Source of the DNA: Tenacibaculum singaporense
GTDB lineage: Bacteria; Bacteroidota; Bacteroidia; Flavobacteriales; Flavobacteriaceae
DNA: 64,000 bases
Assembly (NCBI RefSeq): GCF_003867015.1
Contig: NZ_CP032548.1
Span: 935,001-999,000 of the forward strand
Direction: 5' to 3'
Each line of letters opens with the position of its first letter. Position 1 is the first letter of the stretch. The notes below the pieces were generated by a model, which was given only the letters and a program-made list of their open reading frames with translations, was not told the origin of the DNA and searched no databases. The position numbers and the translations under genes are program-made. Shown here piece by piece: positions 23,937-32,683 of this stretch.

Positions 23937-25472
23937 TTACCCTAACCAACCTTCACGGTCTAAACTTCTATATTGAATTGCTTCGGTAATATGTTCGGAT
24001 TGTATATTTCTGGATGAAGCTAAATCAGCAATGGTACGAGATACTTTTAAAATTCTGTCATAAGCCCTAGCCGATAGGTTTAACTTTTCCATGGCGATTT
24101 TTAATAAATTCTTACTTTCTTCTGATAATTTACAAAATTCACGAATTTGCTTTACATTCATTTGTGCGTTGTAATGAATGTTTTCAAAGTCTTTAAATCT
24201 AGTTGTTTGTATTTCACGAGCATGGGTAACTCTTTTTCTAATATCTACACTACTTTCTCCTTTTCGTTCATCAGAAAGTTTATCAAAGGGCACTGGTGTA
24301 ACTTCAATGTGAATATCAATTCTATCTAACAAAGGACCAGAAATTTTACTTAAATATCGCTGCATTTCAGCAGGAGAGGAAGTAACAGGAGAGTCAGGAT
24401 TATTAAAATAACCGGAAGGGCTAGGGTTCATACTAGCGACTAACATAAAACTACTGGGGTAGTTTACGGTAAAACGTGCTCGTGATATGGTTACTTCTCT
24501 ATCTTCTAATGGTTGACGCATTACTTCTAAAACTGTACGCTTAAATTCGGGAAGTTCATCTAAAAATAAAACACCATTATGTGCCAAAGATATTTCTCCA
24601 GGTTGAGGATATTGTCCTCCACCTACGAGTGCAACATCAGATATTGTGTGATGTGGTGAGCGAAAGGGACGTTGATACATTAAACCAGTATTCTTTACTT
24701 TTCCTACAACGGAATGTATTTTAGTTGTTTCTAAAGCTTCGTGTAAGGTCATAGGAGGAAGAATGGAAGGTAAGCGTTTTGCTAACATTGTTTTACCCGC
24801 TCCTGGAGGTCCGATAAGAATAATATTATGTCCGCCAGCTGCGGCAATTTCCATGCAACGTTTTATAGATTCTTGCCCTTTTACATCAGCAAAATCAAAT
24901 TCTGGAAAATCAATATGTTTGTAAAATTCAGCGCGGGTGTCAACGGTTGTAGGTACAATTAGTTTATTACCATCGAAATGATTGATAACTTCCATAATAT
25001 TGTCTACCCCAAGAATATTTAAGTCATTAACAATAGCAGCCTCTTTAGCATTTTCTTTGGGAAGGATGAAGTGTTTAAAACCTTCTTCACGAGCTTTAAT
25101 AGCAATAGGTAGAGCTCCTTTTATAGGTTGTAAACTTCCATCAAGAGAAAGTTCTCCCATAATAATATATTCGTCAATCTGTTCTGATTTTATTTGATTG
25201 GAGGCAGCTAAAATTCCAACAGCTAAAGTTAAATCATAGGCAGCACCTTCTTTACGTATATCGGCAGGTGCCATGTTAATAATGATTTTCTTTCCAGGGA
25301 GTTTGTAACTGTTGTTGGCTAAAGCAGCAGAGATTCGATACGAACTTTCACTTACAGCTTTATCAGGTAACCCCACCAAGTGGTATCCTATACCTTTATC
25401 AATGTTTACTTCAACGGTAATTGTGGTTGCTTCAATACCAAAAACAGCACTTCCATAGACTTTTACTAGCAT
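23937..25472 (-). CDS. YifB/ComM-family Mg-chelatase-like AAA+ ATPase
   Basis: A 511-aa AAA+ protein with an N-terminal Lon-protease-like domain (residues 1-170, GLPDKAVSESSYRI, INMAPADIRKEGAAYDL), Walker A GPPGAGKTMLAKRLPSILPP (about 220-240), Walker B GVLFLDELPEF and a C-terminal Mg-chelatase helical lid ending SLDREGWLG. The ComM/YifB family aids branch migration during natural transformation. Full length and intact motifs. Followed downstream, after 136 bases, by the TlpA-like gene. Confidence 0.95.
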   Translation of the reverse strand: MLVKVYGSAVFGIEATTITVEVNIDKGIGYHLVGLPDKAVSESSYRISAALANNSYKLPGKKIIINMAPADIRKEGAAYDLTLAVGILAASNQIKSEQIDEYIIMGELSLDGSLQPIKGALPIAIKAREEGFKHFILPKENAKEAAIVNDLNILGVDNIMEVINHFDGNKLIVPTTVDTRAEFYKHIDFPEFDFADVKGQESIKRCMEIAAAGGHNIILIGPPGAGKTMLAKRLPSILPPMTLHEALETTKIHSVVGKVKNTGLMYQRPFRSPHHTISDVALVGGGQYPQPGEISLAHNGVLFLDELPEFKRTVLEVMRQPLEDREVTISRARFTVNYPSSFMLVASMNPSPSGYFNNPDSPVTSSPAEMQRYLSKISGPLLDRIDIHIEVTPVPFDKLSDERKGESSVDIRKRVTHAREIQTTRFKDFENIHYNAQMNVKQIREFCKLSEESKNLLKIAMEKLNLSARAYDRILKVSRTIADLASSRNIQSEHITEAIQYRSLDREGWLG

Positions 25473-25512
25473 ATTTTTCTCTTTTCGTTAAAGATAGAGA
25501 AAAAAATAAAAT

Positions 25513-25875
25513 TTACTGTAATCGCATTTGTTGTGGATTCCAACGAGTTGGGTCGTTCTTTTTTAAGAAACCTTTTAAAAGATTGTTGTTCTGATAATCG
25601 GTATAATCATCATAAATTAATGAAGTTGGCTTTTTACTTAGTTTATTAAATGGAATCGAAAAAGAGTTATTGTCAATGTCTTGTTGACTTACAATAAAAA
25701 ATGATAATTCATTTAAATTTAGATTTTTATTTATTGTTGATGAATCATAAAAATTTGTAGAGACGTTAGAAAAGGTATAAATACTTTTAGGAGTTTTTTC
25801 CTTTTTATCTATTTCTTGAGCGGTAGTAGAAAATACGACTGCTATTAAAAAAACGGTAGTAATAATATTTTTCAT
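25513..25875 (-). CDS. Small exported hypothetical protein, 120 aa
   Basis: A signal peptide (MKNIITTVFLIAVVFSTTAQ) followed by about 100 polar residues, rich in Asn, Ser and Lys, with no recognised domain. It ends NPQQMRLQ. Probably periplasmic. It lies between a DUF4126 gene (33 bases upstream) and yifB (41 bases downstream) on the same strand, so it may share a transcript. Function unknown. Confidence 0.7.
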   Translation of the reverse strand: MKNIITTVFLIAVVFSTTAQEIDKKEKTPKSIYTFSNVSTNFYDSSTINKNLNLNELSFFIVSQQDIDNNSFSIPFNKLSKKPTSLIYDDYTDYQNNNLLKGFLKKNDPTRWNPQQMRLQ

Positions 25876-25907
25876 AAAGTTTAGATTTATAAAAGTAGTA
25901 CCAATAA

Positions 25908-26480
25908 TTATGCCTTTTTTGATTTAGGAAAAATATATCGATACATTTTACGAATACTTATAAATATTAAAACGACTAAAATAATAGCGACTATAGGTAA
26001 AAAAATAGAAAAAGCTGACATCACCACAGAAGTACCTGTTTCTACAGTTGAAATAACCGGATTAGCAATTCCACCAGTTGTTGTTGTAGAGGTGAGTCGA
26101 GTAGAGGCAGCAGTGCCTTTAATGGCTGTAGCTGTTCCACCACCAGCAATAATTGCTAAAGCCCAAGTGATAACAGGGGATAAATCTGCTACAGTTGAAA
26201 CCATTACAGCAGTGCCGGCAATAGCAGCCAACGGAACAGCTATGGTATCGAGTAGGTTATCAAACCAAGGAATATAATATGCAAATATTTCTAATATTGT
26301 AGCTACTCCTAATGCTATAATAGCAGGAGTACTTGCTACCCACAGCCAGTTTTCATTTAATGGAATAACATTATAATATCCTGCTAAGCTTAACGCAAAT
26401 AGAGGTAAAAAGACTCTAAACCCTACAGAAGCAGCTAAGCCAATTCCTAAAAATATGCTGATAATAGTTTCTGGTGTCAT
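25908..26480 (-). CDS. DUF4126 family membrane protein
   Basis: A 190-aa inner-membrane protein with five or six hydrophobic spans and glycine-rich motifs (GIGLAASVGFRVFLPLFALSL near the start; IIAGGGTATAIKGTAASTRL in the middle), as in the DUF4126 family. The last residues are basic (RKMYRYIFPKSKKA), placing the C-terminus in the cytoplasm. The family has no established function. It is upstream of a small exported protein on the same strand and downstream of the DsbD terminator. Confidence 0.85.
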   Translation of the reverse strand: MTPETIISIFLGIGLAASVGFRVFLPLFALSLAGYYNVIPLNENWLWVASTPAIIALGVATILEIFAYYIPWFDNLLDTIAVPLAAIAGTAVMVSTVADLSPVITWALAIIAGGGTATAIKGTAASTRLTSTTTTGGIANPVISTVETGTSVVMSAFSIFLPIVAIILVVLIFISIRKMYRYIFPKSKKA

Positions 26481-26501
26481 ATATTTTTTATTGAAAGATA
26501 T

Positions 26502-26536
26502 AAAAAAAGCCTCTTTTTTTAAAAAGAGGCTTTTAA
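26502..26536 (-). terminator. Intrinsic terminator of dsbD
   Basis: AAAGCCTCTTTTT / AAAAAGAGGCTTT inverted repeat, just after the minus-strand stop at 26559. Confidence 0.85.
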
Positions 26537-26558
26537 ATATTATAATACGAATACTAAA

Positions 26559-28520
26559 TTAGTTAGAGTTAAATCTATCTAAACCAGTTTTTAACCAATT
26601 GTAGTAAGTTGTATGATCTGTATATTGTTGAGGTGAGTTTAATACCTCTAATTCTGGACTCATTAATACATAGAATGGTTGAGAAGCTGTTTTAAAGTTA
26701 GCAGCTTGTAAAGTAGCCCACTTATCACCATAAGTTCTAATTCTCTTTACTTTTCCGTTAGATTTGATAAAGTCAAATTGCTCTTCTTCTGGTAATGTTC
26801 TTTGGTGGTCATCTACATATAATGAAATTAATACATAATCATCATTAATTAAAGAGTAGATGTTTGGTTGACTCCAAATATTCTCTTCCATCTTACGACA
26901 GTTAACACATGCCCATCCTGTAAAATCTAATAATACTGGTTTGTTAACTGATTTTGCGTAAGCAATACCTTCATCAAAATCTTTAAAACAGTTTAAGTTA
27001 AGAGGACAGTGATTATCTTTTTGATAGATACTGTGGAATTTAGGTGGAGCAAATCCACTTAATAATTCATTTTGGCTCCAAGCTGGTTTCTCCATAACTC
27101 CAGGAGCTAAATATACAGCTAAACCTAAAGCACCAATTCCCATTAATACTCTAAAAAGAGTCATTTTACCATATCTTTTACCAATAAATCCAAATAGGTA
27201 AAGCGCTAATAAAAATGCAATTAATGCCCATATACCAATAAAGATTTCTCTTTTTAATAATCCCCAGTGACCTACTAAATCTGCATTTGATAAGAATTTG
27301 AAAGCAAAAGCTAATTCAATAAATCCTAAAACAACTTTAACAGTATTTAACCATCCACCAGATTTTGGTAATGTGTTTAACCAGTTAGGGAACATTGCAA
27401 ATAAAGCAAAAGGTAAAGCTAAAGCTAAACCAAACCCAACCATACCAACTGATAATTGCATAGCACCACCACTTAATGATCCTGCTAATAATGATCCTAA
27501 AATAGGACCTGTACAAGAGAATGATACAATAGCTAAAGTTAATGCCATGAAGAAAATTCCGATTACTCCACCAACATTAGATGCACTATCAGCCTTATTA
27601 CTCCAAGAGCTAGGTAATGTTAATTCATAAAATCCGAAGAAAGAACCTGCGAAGAATATTAAAACAACAAAGAAAAATAAGTTTAACCAAATGTTCGTTG
27701 AAATACTGTTTAATATTTCAGGATCTAACGTGTCTAAGAAATGGAAAGGAAGACTTATTAACCCATATATTAATACGATAAAGAAACCGTATAAAACAGC
27801 ACTACCAACACCTTTTCCTTTTTTCTCAGTACGCTTTGTGAAAAAAGATACAGTTAAAGGAACCATTGGGAATACACATGGAGTTAAGAAAGCTAATAAT
27901 CCACCAACAAAACCTAGTAAGAAAATGTTTAATAGGCTATTGTCTTCTTCTTCACCTGAGCTTGATTCAGTCGAACTTTTTAATAATACGGTATTTTTTA
28001 AGTCTAAGTTTAAAGTTTGAGATAGTTCTTTACTTTTGTCATCAACTTCAGCAACTGTTTGTGTTACTTTTTCTCCTGTTAATGAGAATGTGAAGTCTTC
28101 ATCAAAAGGTAAACAGTATTCTTTACACACTTGTGCGTCAAGATTTAACGTAACTTTTGTTAATGTAGAATCAGAAACAGTAATTCTTTGTATTAACTTA
28201 CCTTCTTCAACAAAAAAGATCTCATCTTTTCCCCAGATTTCACTAAACTGAGTTTCTGTTTCACTTTCCTTGGCTTTACCATTTAAGGTATATCCAGATT
28301 GTCCTTCTGCTGGTGCAATTGTCATAGGTAGTGAAGCATCTTCAGGGTTGTATTGAGAATATAAATGCCAGTCTTCAGCAATTAACACGTCAAAAATTAA
28401 GTCGTACTCAGTATCAGAGATTTTCTCTACCTTAGGAGTAACAACTACGGGGTTATCGTCAGATTGAGAATAAACCGCTAAACCTATGAATAATAAAAAT
28501 AGAGTAAAGAATTTTTTCAT
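26559..28520 (-). CDS. dsbD: Thiol:disulfide interchange protein DsbD
   Basis: A 653-aa inner-membrane electron carrier that passes reducing power from cytoplasmic thioredoxin to the periplasm. Layout: signal peptide; N-terminal periplasmic domain with the redox pair in AQVCKEYCLPFDE (about residues 130-142); eight-helix membrane domain (190-470) with its Cys pair in LTPCVFPMVPL and SFSCTGPILG; and C-terminal thioredoxin domain with GWACVNCRKME (about 535). All three redox pairs are present. It would support the exported thioredoxin-like proteins nearby. Own terminator downstream; tilS lies 25 bases upstream and may be in the same unit. Confidence 0.96.
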   Translation of the reverse strand: MKKFFTLFLLFIGLAVYSQSDDNPVVVTPKVEKISDTEYDLIFDVLIAEDWHLYSQYNPEDASLPMTIAPAEGQSGYTLNGKAKESETETQFSEIWGKDEIFFVEEGKLIQRITVSDSTLTKVTLNLDAQVCKEYCLPFDEDFTFSLTGEKVTQTVAEVDDKSKELSQTLNLDLKNTVLLKSSTESSSGEEEDNSLLNIFLLGFVGGLLAFLTPCVFPMVPLTVSFFTKRTEKKGKGVGSAVLYGFFIVLIYGLISLPFHFLDTLDPEILNSISTNIWLNLFFFVVLIFFAGSFFGFYELTLPSSWSNKADSASNVGGVIGIFFMALTLAIVSFSCTGPILGSLLAGSLSGGAMQLSVGMVGFGLALALPFALFAMFPNWLNTLPKSGGWLNTVKVVLGFIELAFAFKFLSNADLVGHWGLLKREIFIGIWALIAFLLALYLFGFIGKRYGKMTLFRVLMGIGALGLAVYLAPGVMEKPAWSQNELLSGFAPPKFHSIYQKDNHCPLNLNCFKDFDEGIAYAKSVNKPVLLDFTGWACVNCRKMEENIWSQPNIYSLINDDYVLISLYVDDHQRTLPEEEQFDFIKSNGKVKRIRTYGDKWATLQAANFKTASQPFYVLMSPELEVLNSPQQYTDHTTYYNWLKTGLDRFNSN

Positions 28521-28545
28521 TCTATATGTAGTTTGATGGGGTTAA

Positions 28546-29859
28546 TTAAATACTAATTTTTAATAGTTTGGTTGTTTTTTCTGTTGGTAAAAAGCGTCTA
28601 TCTTGTCGTTTTCCTACTATCCAAATAACTTCGTTTTTACTAGAACAGAGCAACCAAATTTTATTTTTGTTTACAATTGATATTTTTTCGTCTTTAAAAT
28701 ATTTACTTACTTTTTTTCGACCTATCATTCCTTTAGGATAAAAAAAGTCGCCGGATTTCCACCGTCTGAGTTTTAGAGGGAAGTTAAGAAGTTCATAATC
28801 AACATAAATGTTTTCTTTATTAATGTTAGTTTTTTTTAGAACTTTTTTTAGTTGCAGCTTTATCGGTGCTGTAATTTCTTTGTTTTCCTCCCTAATAATG
28901 AAATATTCCTTTTCAAAGGAACTTTTTTCATTAGTGCGTAAAAGTAATAAAAAATCTCTGTCTTTCAACAAAGTATAAAATTTTGTTAAAATCTGCTTGC
29001 CAGATTGTGCATAAATCAAGTTGTAAACATCGTTCCATTCCGTGAATTTATAGGACTTTAGCAGCTGGTAGAGGTATGCTTTTGGGTTGGATAACTTTAA
29101 CAGTTTTTCAATATTTATTTTTAATAAATCTCCCTCTTTTGAGACAATTTCATGGGTAATGTCCGCTATTTTATCATCAATAATTTGTTGAGACTCTTTT
29201 AAATGATCAATTGTTTTATTGAAGTTTTTTAAAACGCTGTCATTCAATTCTTTTAGTGTAGGTACAATCTGGTGGCGTATTTTATTTCGAAGATATTTGG
29301 TTTCTGAATTACTTTCATCTTCACGCCATTCAATATTATTTTTTTTGGCAAAGGTTATAATCTCTTCACGAGAAAAAATAAGTAAAGGTCTAATGATATT
29401 TTTATTAATTGAAGGAATTCCTGTTAAGCCTTCTAAACCAGTACCTCGAGAGAGATTAATTAAAAATGTCTCTAAATTATCATCAGCATGATGGGCTGTT
29501 AATATATAATCAAAATTATTTTCTTTACTTAGGGAGTCAAACCAACTGTAACGTAACTCTCTTGCTGCTAGTTGTGTTGATAATTTATTTTTAGTAGTAT
29601 ATTCATTAGTGTTAAAGCGTGTTGTAAATGTTTGAATGTTCAAACTTTTTCCTAACTCTTTAATAAAGAGTTCATCTAAATCACTTTCTTTTCCTCTTAG
29701 TTGAAAATTACAGTGTGCTAACGAAGTATTAAACTGTAGTTGATGTAAGAGGTGTGTTAGTACAACACTATCAACTCCCCCAGAAATAGCAATTAGTAAC
29801 TTTTTTTCTTTTAAAAAAGAAAATTGTTCGTCAATATGTTTTGCTAATTGTTGGAGCAT
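28546..29859 (-). CDS. tilS: tRNA(Ile) lysidine synthetase TilS
   Basis: A 437-aa cytoplasmic enzyme that attaches lysine to C34 of tRNA-Ile2, allowing it to read AUA. The PP-loop is LLIAISGGVDSVVLTHLL (about residues 19-36), with SLAHCNFQLRG and TAHHADDNLETFLINLSRG typical of the family. A C-terminal TilS substrate domain contains RRWKSGDFFYPKGMIGRKKVSKYF. Essential in most bacteria. Eleven bases upstream is the lipase gene, in the same direction, so the pair may be co-transcribed. Confidence 0.96.
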   Translation of the reverse strand: MLQQLAKHIDEQFSFLKEKKLLIAISGGVDSVVLTHLLHQLQFNTSLAHCNFQLRGKESDLDELFIKELGKSLNIQTFTTRFNTNEYTTKNKLSTQLAARELRYSWFDSLSKENNFDYILTAHHADDNLETFLINLSRGTGLEGLTGIPSINKNIIRPLLIFSREEIITFAKKNNIEWREDESNSETKYLRNKIRHQIVPTLKELNDSVLKNFNKTIDHLKESQQIIDDKIADITHEIVSKEGDLLKINIEKLLKLSNPKAYLYQLLKSYKFTEWNDVYNLIYAQSGKQILTKFYTLLKDRDFLLLLRTNEKSSFEKEYFIIREENKEITAPIKLQLKKVLKKTNINKENIYVDYELLNFPLKLRRWKSGDFFYPKGMIGRKKVSKYFKDEKISIVNKNKIWLLCSSKNEVIWIVGKRQDRRFLPTEKTTKLLKISI

Positions 29860-29870
29860 GTGAATAATAA

Positions 29871-30695
29871 TTATTGTAATTGAGTGTTTAGCCAGTTTAC
29901 AACATCTTGTAGCATTTCTTCTTTACATAAGTCATTTTGTAACTCATGATATCCTCCTTCGTATAGTTTTATACTAGCTTTAGGCGTATTGTTAGCAAAA
30001 GCCTCCGTGCCTTTATAATCAATAATTTTATCACCTGTACCGTGTAATAGTAACATTGGTGTTTTTAAAGAAGGTGCATTTTTTATAGCCCATTCACCAG
30101 CATCAATAAATGATAAAGAAAAATTAGGACTTACTTTATCATGAACTAATGAGTCATTTATATATTTTTCAACTTCAATAGGGTCGCGAGATATATCGTT
30201 AGCATCTAACTCATTTCCTAAAGTAATTGAGGGAGCTATTTTTTGCATTATTTTTCCTAACGAAAGTTTCCAAGTAGGCGGCTGAAAAGCTAAACGTAAA
30301 AAAGGACTGGTAGCTATGACTCCTTTTAGATGATGTTTTTCTCTAAGCGTGTAATTAATTACAGTGTTGCCTCCCATAGAGTGCCCATATAAAAACGTAG
30401 GTTTATCACCAAAAACCTCTTTAGTTTTTTCAATAAGTTTAGTAACACTTTTTAATACATAATTATACCCTGGATTGTGTCCTCTTTTCCCTGTTGTTTT
30501 TCCATGACCAAAATGATCAAAAGTAACTACACCAAAATTATTATCGGTTAGTTTTTTTGCAACATGTTTATACCTTCCAGAATGTTCTCCCATTCCGTGA
30601 ATAATTACCACTATGGCTTTTACAGTTTCTGGTTGCCAATACTGACCAAAAAACTCAGTTTTATGAAAATTGAATGTGAATGTATGGTGTGTCAT
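29871..30695 (-). CDS. Alpha/beta hydrolase, monoacylglycerol lipase-like
   Basis: A 274-aa cytoplasmic hydrolase. The oxyanion region is VIIHGMGEHSGRY (about 32-44), the nucleophile elbow is YGHSMGGN (Ser near 107), and the acid and His lie in LLLHGTGDKIIDYKG and YEGGYHELQND. The lysophospholipase/monoglyceride lipase (COG2267) pattern is clear. Its start codon overlaps the stop of the upstream lipoprotein gene (TAATG), so translation is coupled. The physiological ester is unknown. Confidence 0.93.
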   Translation of the reverse strand: MTHHTFTFNFHKTEFFGQYWQPETVKAIVVIIHGMGEHSGRYKHVAKKLTDNNFGVVTFDHFGHGKTTGKRGHNPGYNYVLKSVTKLIEKTKEVFGDKPTFLYGHSMGGNTVINYTLREKHHLKGVIATSPFLRLAFQPPTWKLSLGKIMQKIAPSITLGNELDANDISRDPIEVEKYINDSLVHDKVSPNFSLSFIDAGEWAIKNAPSLKTPMLLLHGTGDKIIDYKGTEAFANNTPKASIKLYEGGYHELQNDLCKEEMLQDVVNWLNTQLQ

Positions 30696-31207
30696 TAGTC
30701 TCTTGTAATATTTCCGTCTTCTAAAATATTAAAAATAATAGTAGAAGGAGCGTCAGAAATATATTCAACTAATTCAATACTATTTTTATTAAGAGTAGAG
30801 GTAGTTTTTAACATTCCTTCCGCAATTTCGTCATAAGCCAATACTTGACTATTAATTATATTAAATTGTTTATCGTAAGTCACCAACATAGAGATTAACT
30901 CAGTATTATTTGGATAGAAATAATATACTACTGATTGAAAATTTTCTGATATTTTAGGAAGATAAGAAATGCCAATTTTAGCGTTCTCTTCATTTAATTG
31001 TTCTTCAAAAATTGAAGGAAGCTTTAAAAGCTCTTGTTGTGGTTTTGTTAATAATTTACCCTCTACATGATTGCTAAAGTTTGTACTATCAACCAAAGGA
31101 ACATTTTTAGTAGGATAATCGTTTAAAAATGAATACTTGTTTGCTTTACAAGACGTCATTGATGCAATGATAGCAACGAACAGTATAAGTTTAATTGTGT
31201 TTTTCAT
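30695..31207 (-). CDS. Hypothetical lipoprotein, 170 aa
   Basis: A lipoprotein signal peptide (MKNTIKLILFVAIIASMTSCK) with the lipobox Cys at residue 20, then a 150-aa mixed domain with no recognised family. Start is the only good ATG. It ends overlapping the lipase ATG. Probably membrane-anchored in the periplasm. The coupling to the lipase suggests a joint role, but no direct evidence exists. Confidence 0.72.
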   Translation of the reverse strand: MKNTIKLILFVAIIASMTSCKANKYSFLNDYPTKNVPLVDSTNFSNHVEGKLLTKPQQELLKLPSIFEEQLNEENAKIGISYLPKISENFQSVVYYFYPNNTELISMLVTYDKQFNIINSQVLAYDEIAEGMLKTTSTLNKNSIELVEYISDAPSTIIFNILEDGNITRD

Positions 31208-31273
31208 CTCTTTATTTTTTGTAATAGTTTTTTGATTAGAAATACTTTTTCTGAGTATTTGCTATAAATATAG

Positions 31274-32596
31274 TTAACTTTTGTTAGTGTGCGTTAAAAC
31301 ATATTTCATAGCCTTGGCTTTGAGTAAACATTCTTCATACTCCTTTTCTGGAGTAGATTTTGCTGTAATAGCCCCACCAACTGAGTATGAAACGTATTTG
31401 TTCTCGGAATTGTATAAAATACTTCGGATAACTACGTTAAAATCGAAGTCGCCATTAGGAGTAAAATAGCCTACGGTTCCAGAGTATAGGCCACGTTTGG
31501 TTTCTTCTAGGTCTTCAATGATTTTCATGGCAGAAATTTTTGGAGCTCCGGTCATACTTCCCATAGGAAAAGTATCTTTAATTACATCAACTGGATGTGT
31601 GGTATTTTCAATTTCTGAAACTACGGTAGAAATCATTTGATGTACTTGCTTAAACGAATATACTTTACATAGTTCTTCTACTTGGACACTTCCTTTTTTA
31701 GCTGTTCTTGATAAGTCGTTACGAACTAAATCTACAATCATAATATTTTCTGACCGTTCTTTTTCATCACGAGCTAAATCAAAAGCTATTTTTTCATCTT
31801 CAATCGGGTCAATCAAACGTTTTGCTGTCCCTTTAATAGGTTGCGAAATAATTTTAGAATTTTCTTTTCTAATATATCGTTCGGGAGTTGCAGATAGTAG
31901 GTAATGATTGTCGTTTCTGAAAAAAGTAGCAAATGGAGGTTCCGATATTTTGTTTAATTGTGTGTATACTTTATAGGGGTTTATAACTGTGTTTTCTGCA
32001 TAGAATTCTTGACAGAAGTTAGCTTCATAAATATCTCCTCTATGTATATGTTCTAATACTTTTTCTACTTTTTGATAGTATTCATCTTTATGGATACGTA
32101 GTTTTATTTTTACTTCATCTGTTTCTTCTTGTTCATAATTATTAATAGAAGGGTTTGTTTCAATAATATCTTCAAAATCTTCTTCTAATTCATCATCAAT
32201 CATTTGTAAGTAATGAAATTCAACAGTATTTCCTTTGATGAATAGTAGTTTTTGAGGTTGAAAAAAATATAAATCAGGAAGATGAAGTCCGTCAAAATTC
32301 TTAGAAGTTAGTTTTTCTACATCATTTTTAACATCATAACTAATGTAGCCAAAGATATAGTCTTTAGTGAAAGACTGATATTCTTTTAGCTTATCAAAAG
32401 CGTTGTGGTAGTCTGTTTTAATAGAAGTAAACTCTTCTATAGCTAAAGCGCAATCAAAAGAGCTATATTGTTGCTCGTAATTGTTAGAATCTAGCCAAAT
32501 AGCTGTTTCAAATTGTTTAGCCCAAACAAACAGTTTTTGCTTGAAGAGTTCAGGGGTGTCTATAGAAAAAATACGGACGGTTCTTGACATTGCCAC
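31274..32596 (-). CDS. pabB: Aminodeoxychorismate synthase component I (PabB-type)
   Basis: A 440-aa chorismate-utilising enzyme. The key motif QPIKGTAKR has Lys in the PIKGT position, typical of PabB, where it acts as a nucleophile (TrpE has Ala). Other landmarks: FATFFRNDNHYLLSATPERY, ENIMIVDLVRNDLSR, GSMTGAPKISAMKII and FNVVIRSILY. It aminates chorismate to make p-aminobenzoate for folate, with an amidotransferase partner not in this window. A single gene starting 1 base before the left copy of the duplicated terminator. The alternative MSR start (two codons in) is possible. Confidence 0.9.
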   Translation of the reverse strand: MAMSRTVRIFSIDTPELFKQKLFVWAKQFETAIWLDSNNYEQQYSSFDCALAIEEFTSIKTDYHNAFDKLKEYQSFTKDYIFGYISYDVKNDVEKLTSKNFDGLHLPDLYFFQPQKLLFIKGNTVEFHYLQMIDDELEEDFEDIIETNPSINNYEQEETDEVKIKLRIHKDEYYQKVEKVLEHIHRGDIYEANFCQEFYAENTVINPYKVYTQLNKISEPPFATFFRNDNHYLLSATPERYIRKENSKIISQPIKGTAKRLIDPIEDEKIAFDLARDEKERSENIMIVDLVRNDLSRTAKKGSVQVEELCKVYSFKQVHQMISTVVSEIENTTHPVDVIKDTFPMGSMTGAPKISAMKIIEDLEETKRGLYSGTVGYFTPNGDFDFNVVIRSILYNSENKYVSYSVGGAITAKSTPEKEYEECLLKAKAMKYVLTHTNKS

Positions 32597-32645
32597 AAAA
32601 ATAAGAAACCCGATAGAAATACTACTATCGGGTTTGGGTTTTATA
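32597..32645. repeat. Left copy of a duplicated 48-bp terminator sequence bracketing the bacteriocin island
   Basis: Begins AAAAATAAGAAACCCGATAG and ends GGGTTTGGGTTTTAT. The stem AAACCCGATAG / CTATCGGGTTT at 32606-32634 is an intrinsic terminator for the ABC exporter gene. By eye it differs from the copy at 37624-37672 by three substitutions and one indel, same orientation. Confidence 0.88.
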
Positions 32646-32683
32646 TAATTTATAGGGTTATTCTTTTTTTTTTGTAACTTCAG

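Noticed and set aside
27298..28251. Several plus-strand frames opposite dsbD
   Set aside because: They are shadows of the dsbD reading frame with no independent features.
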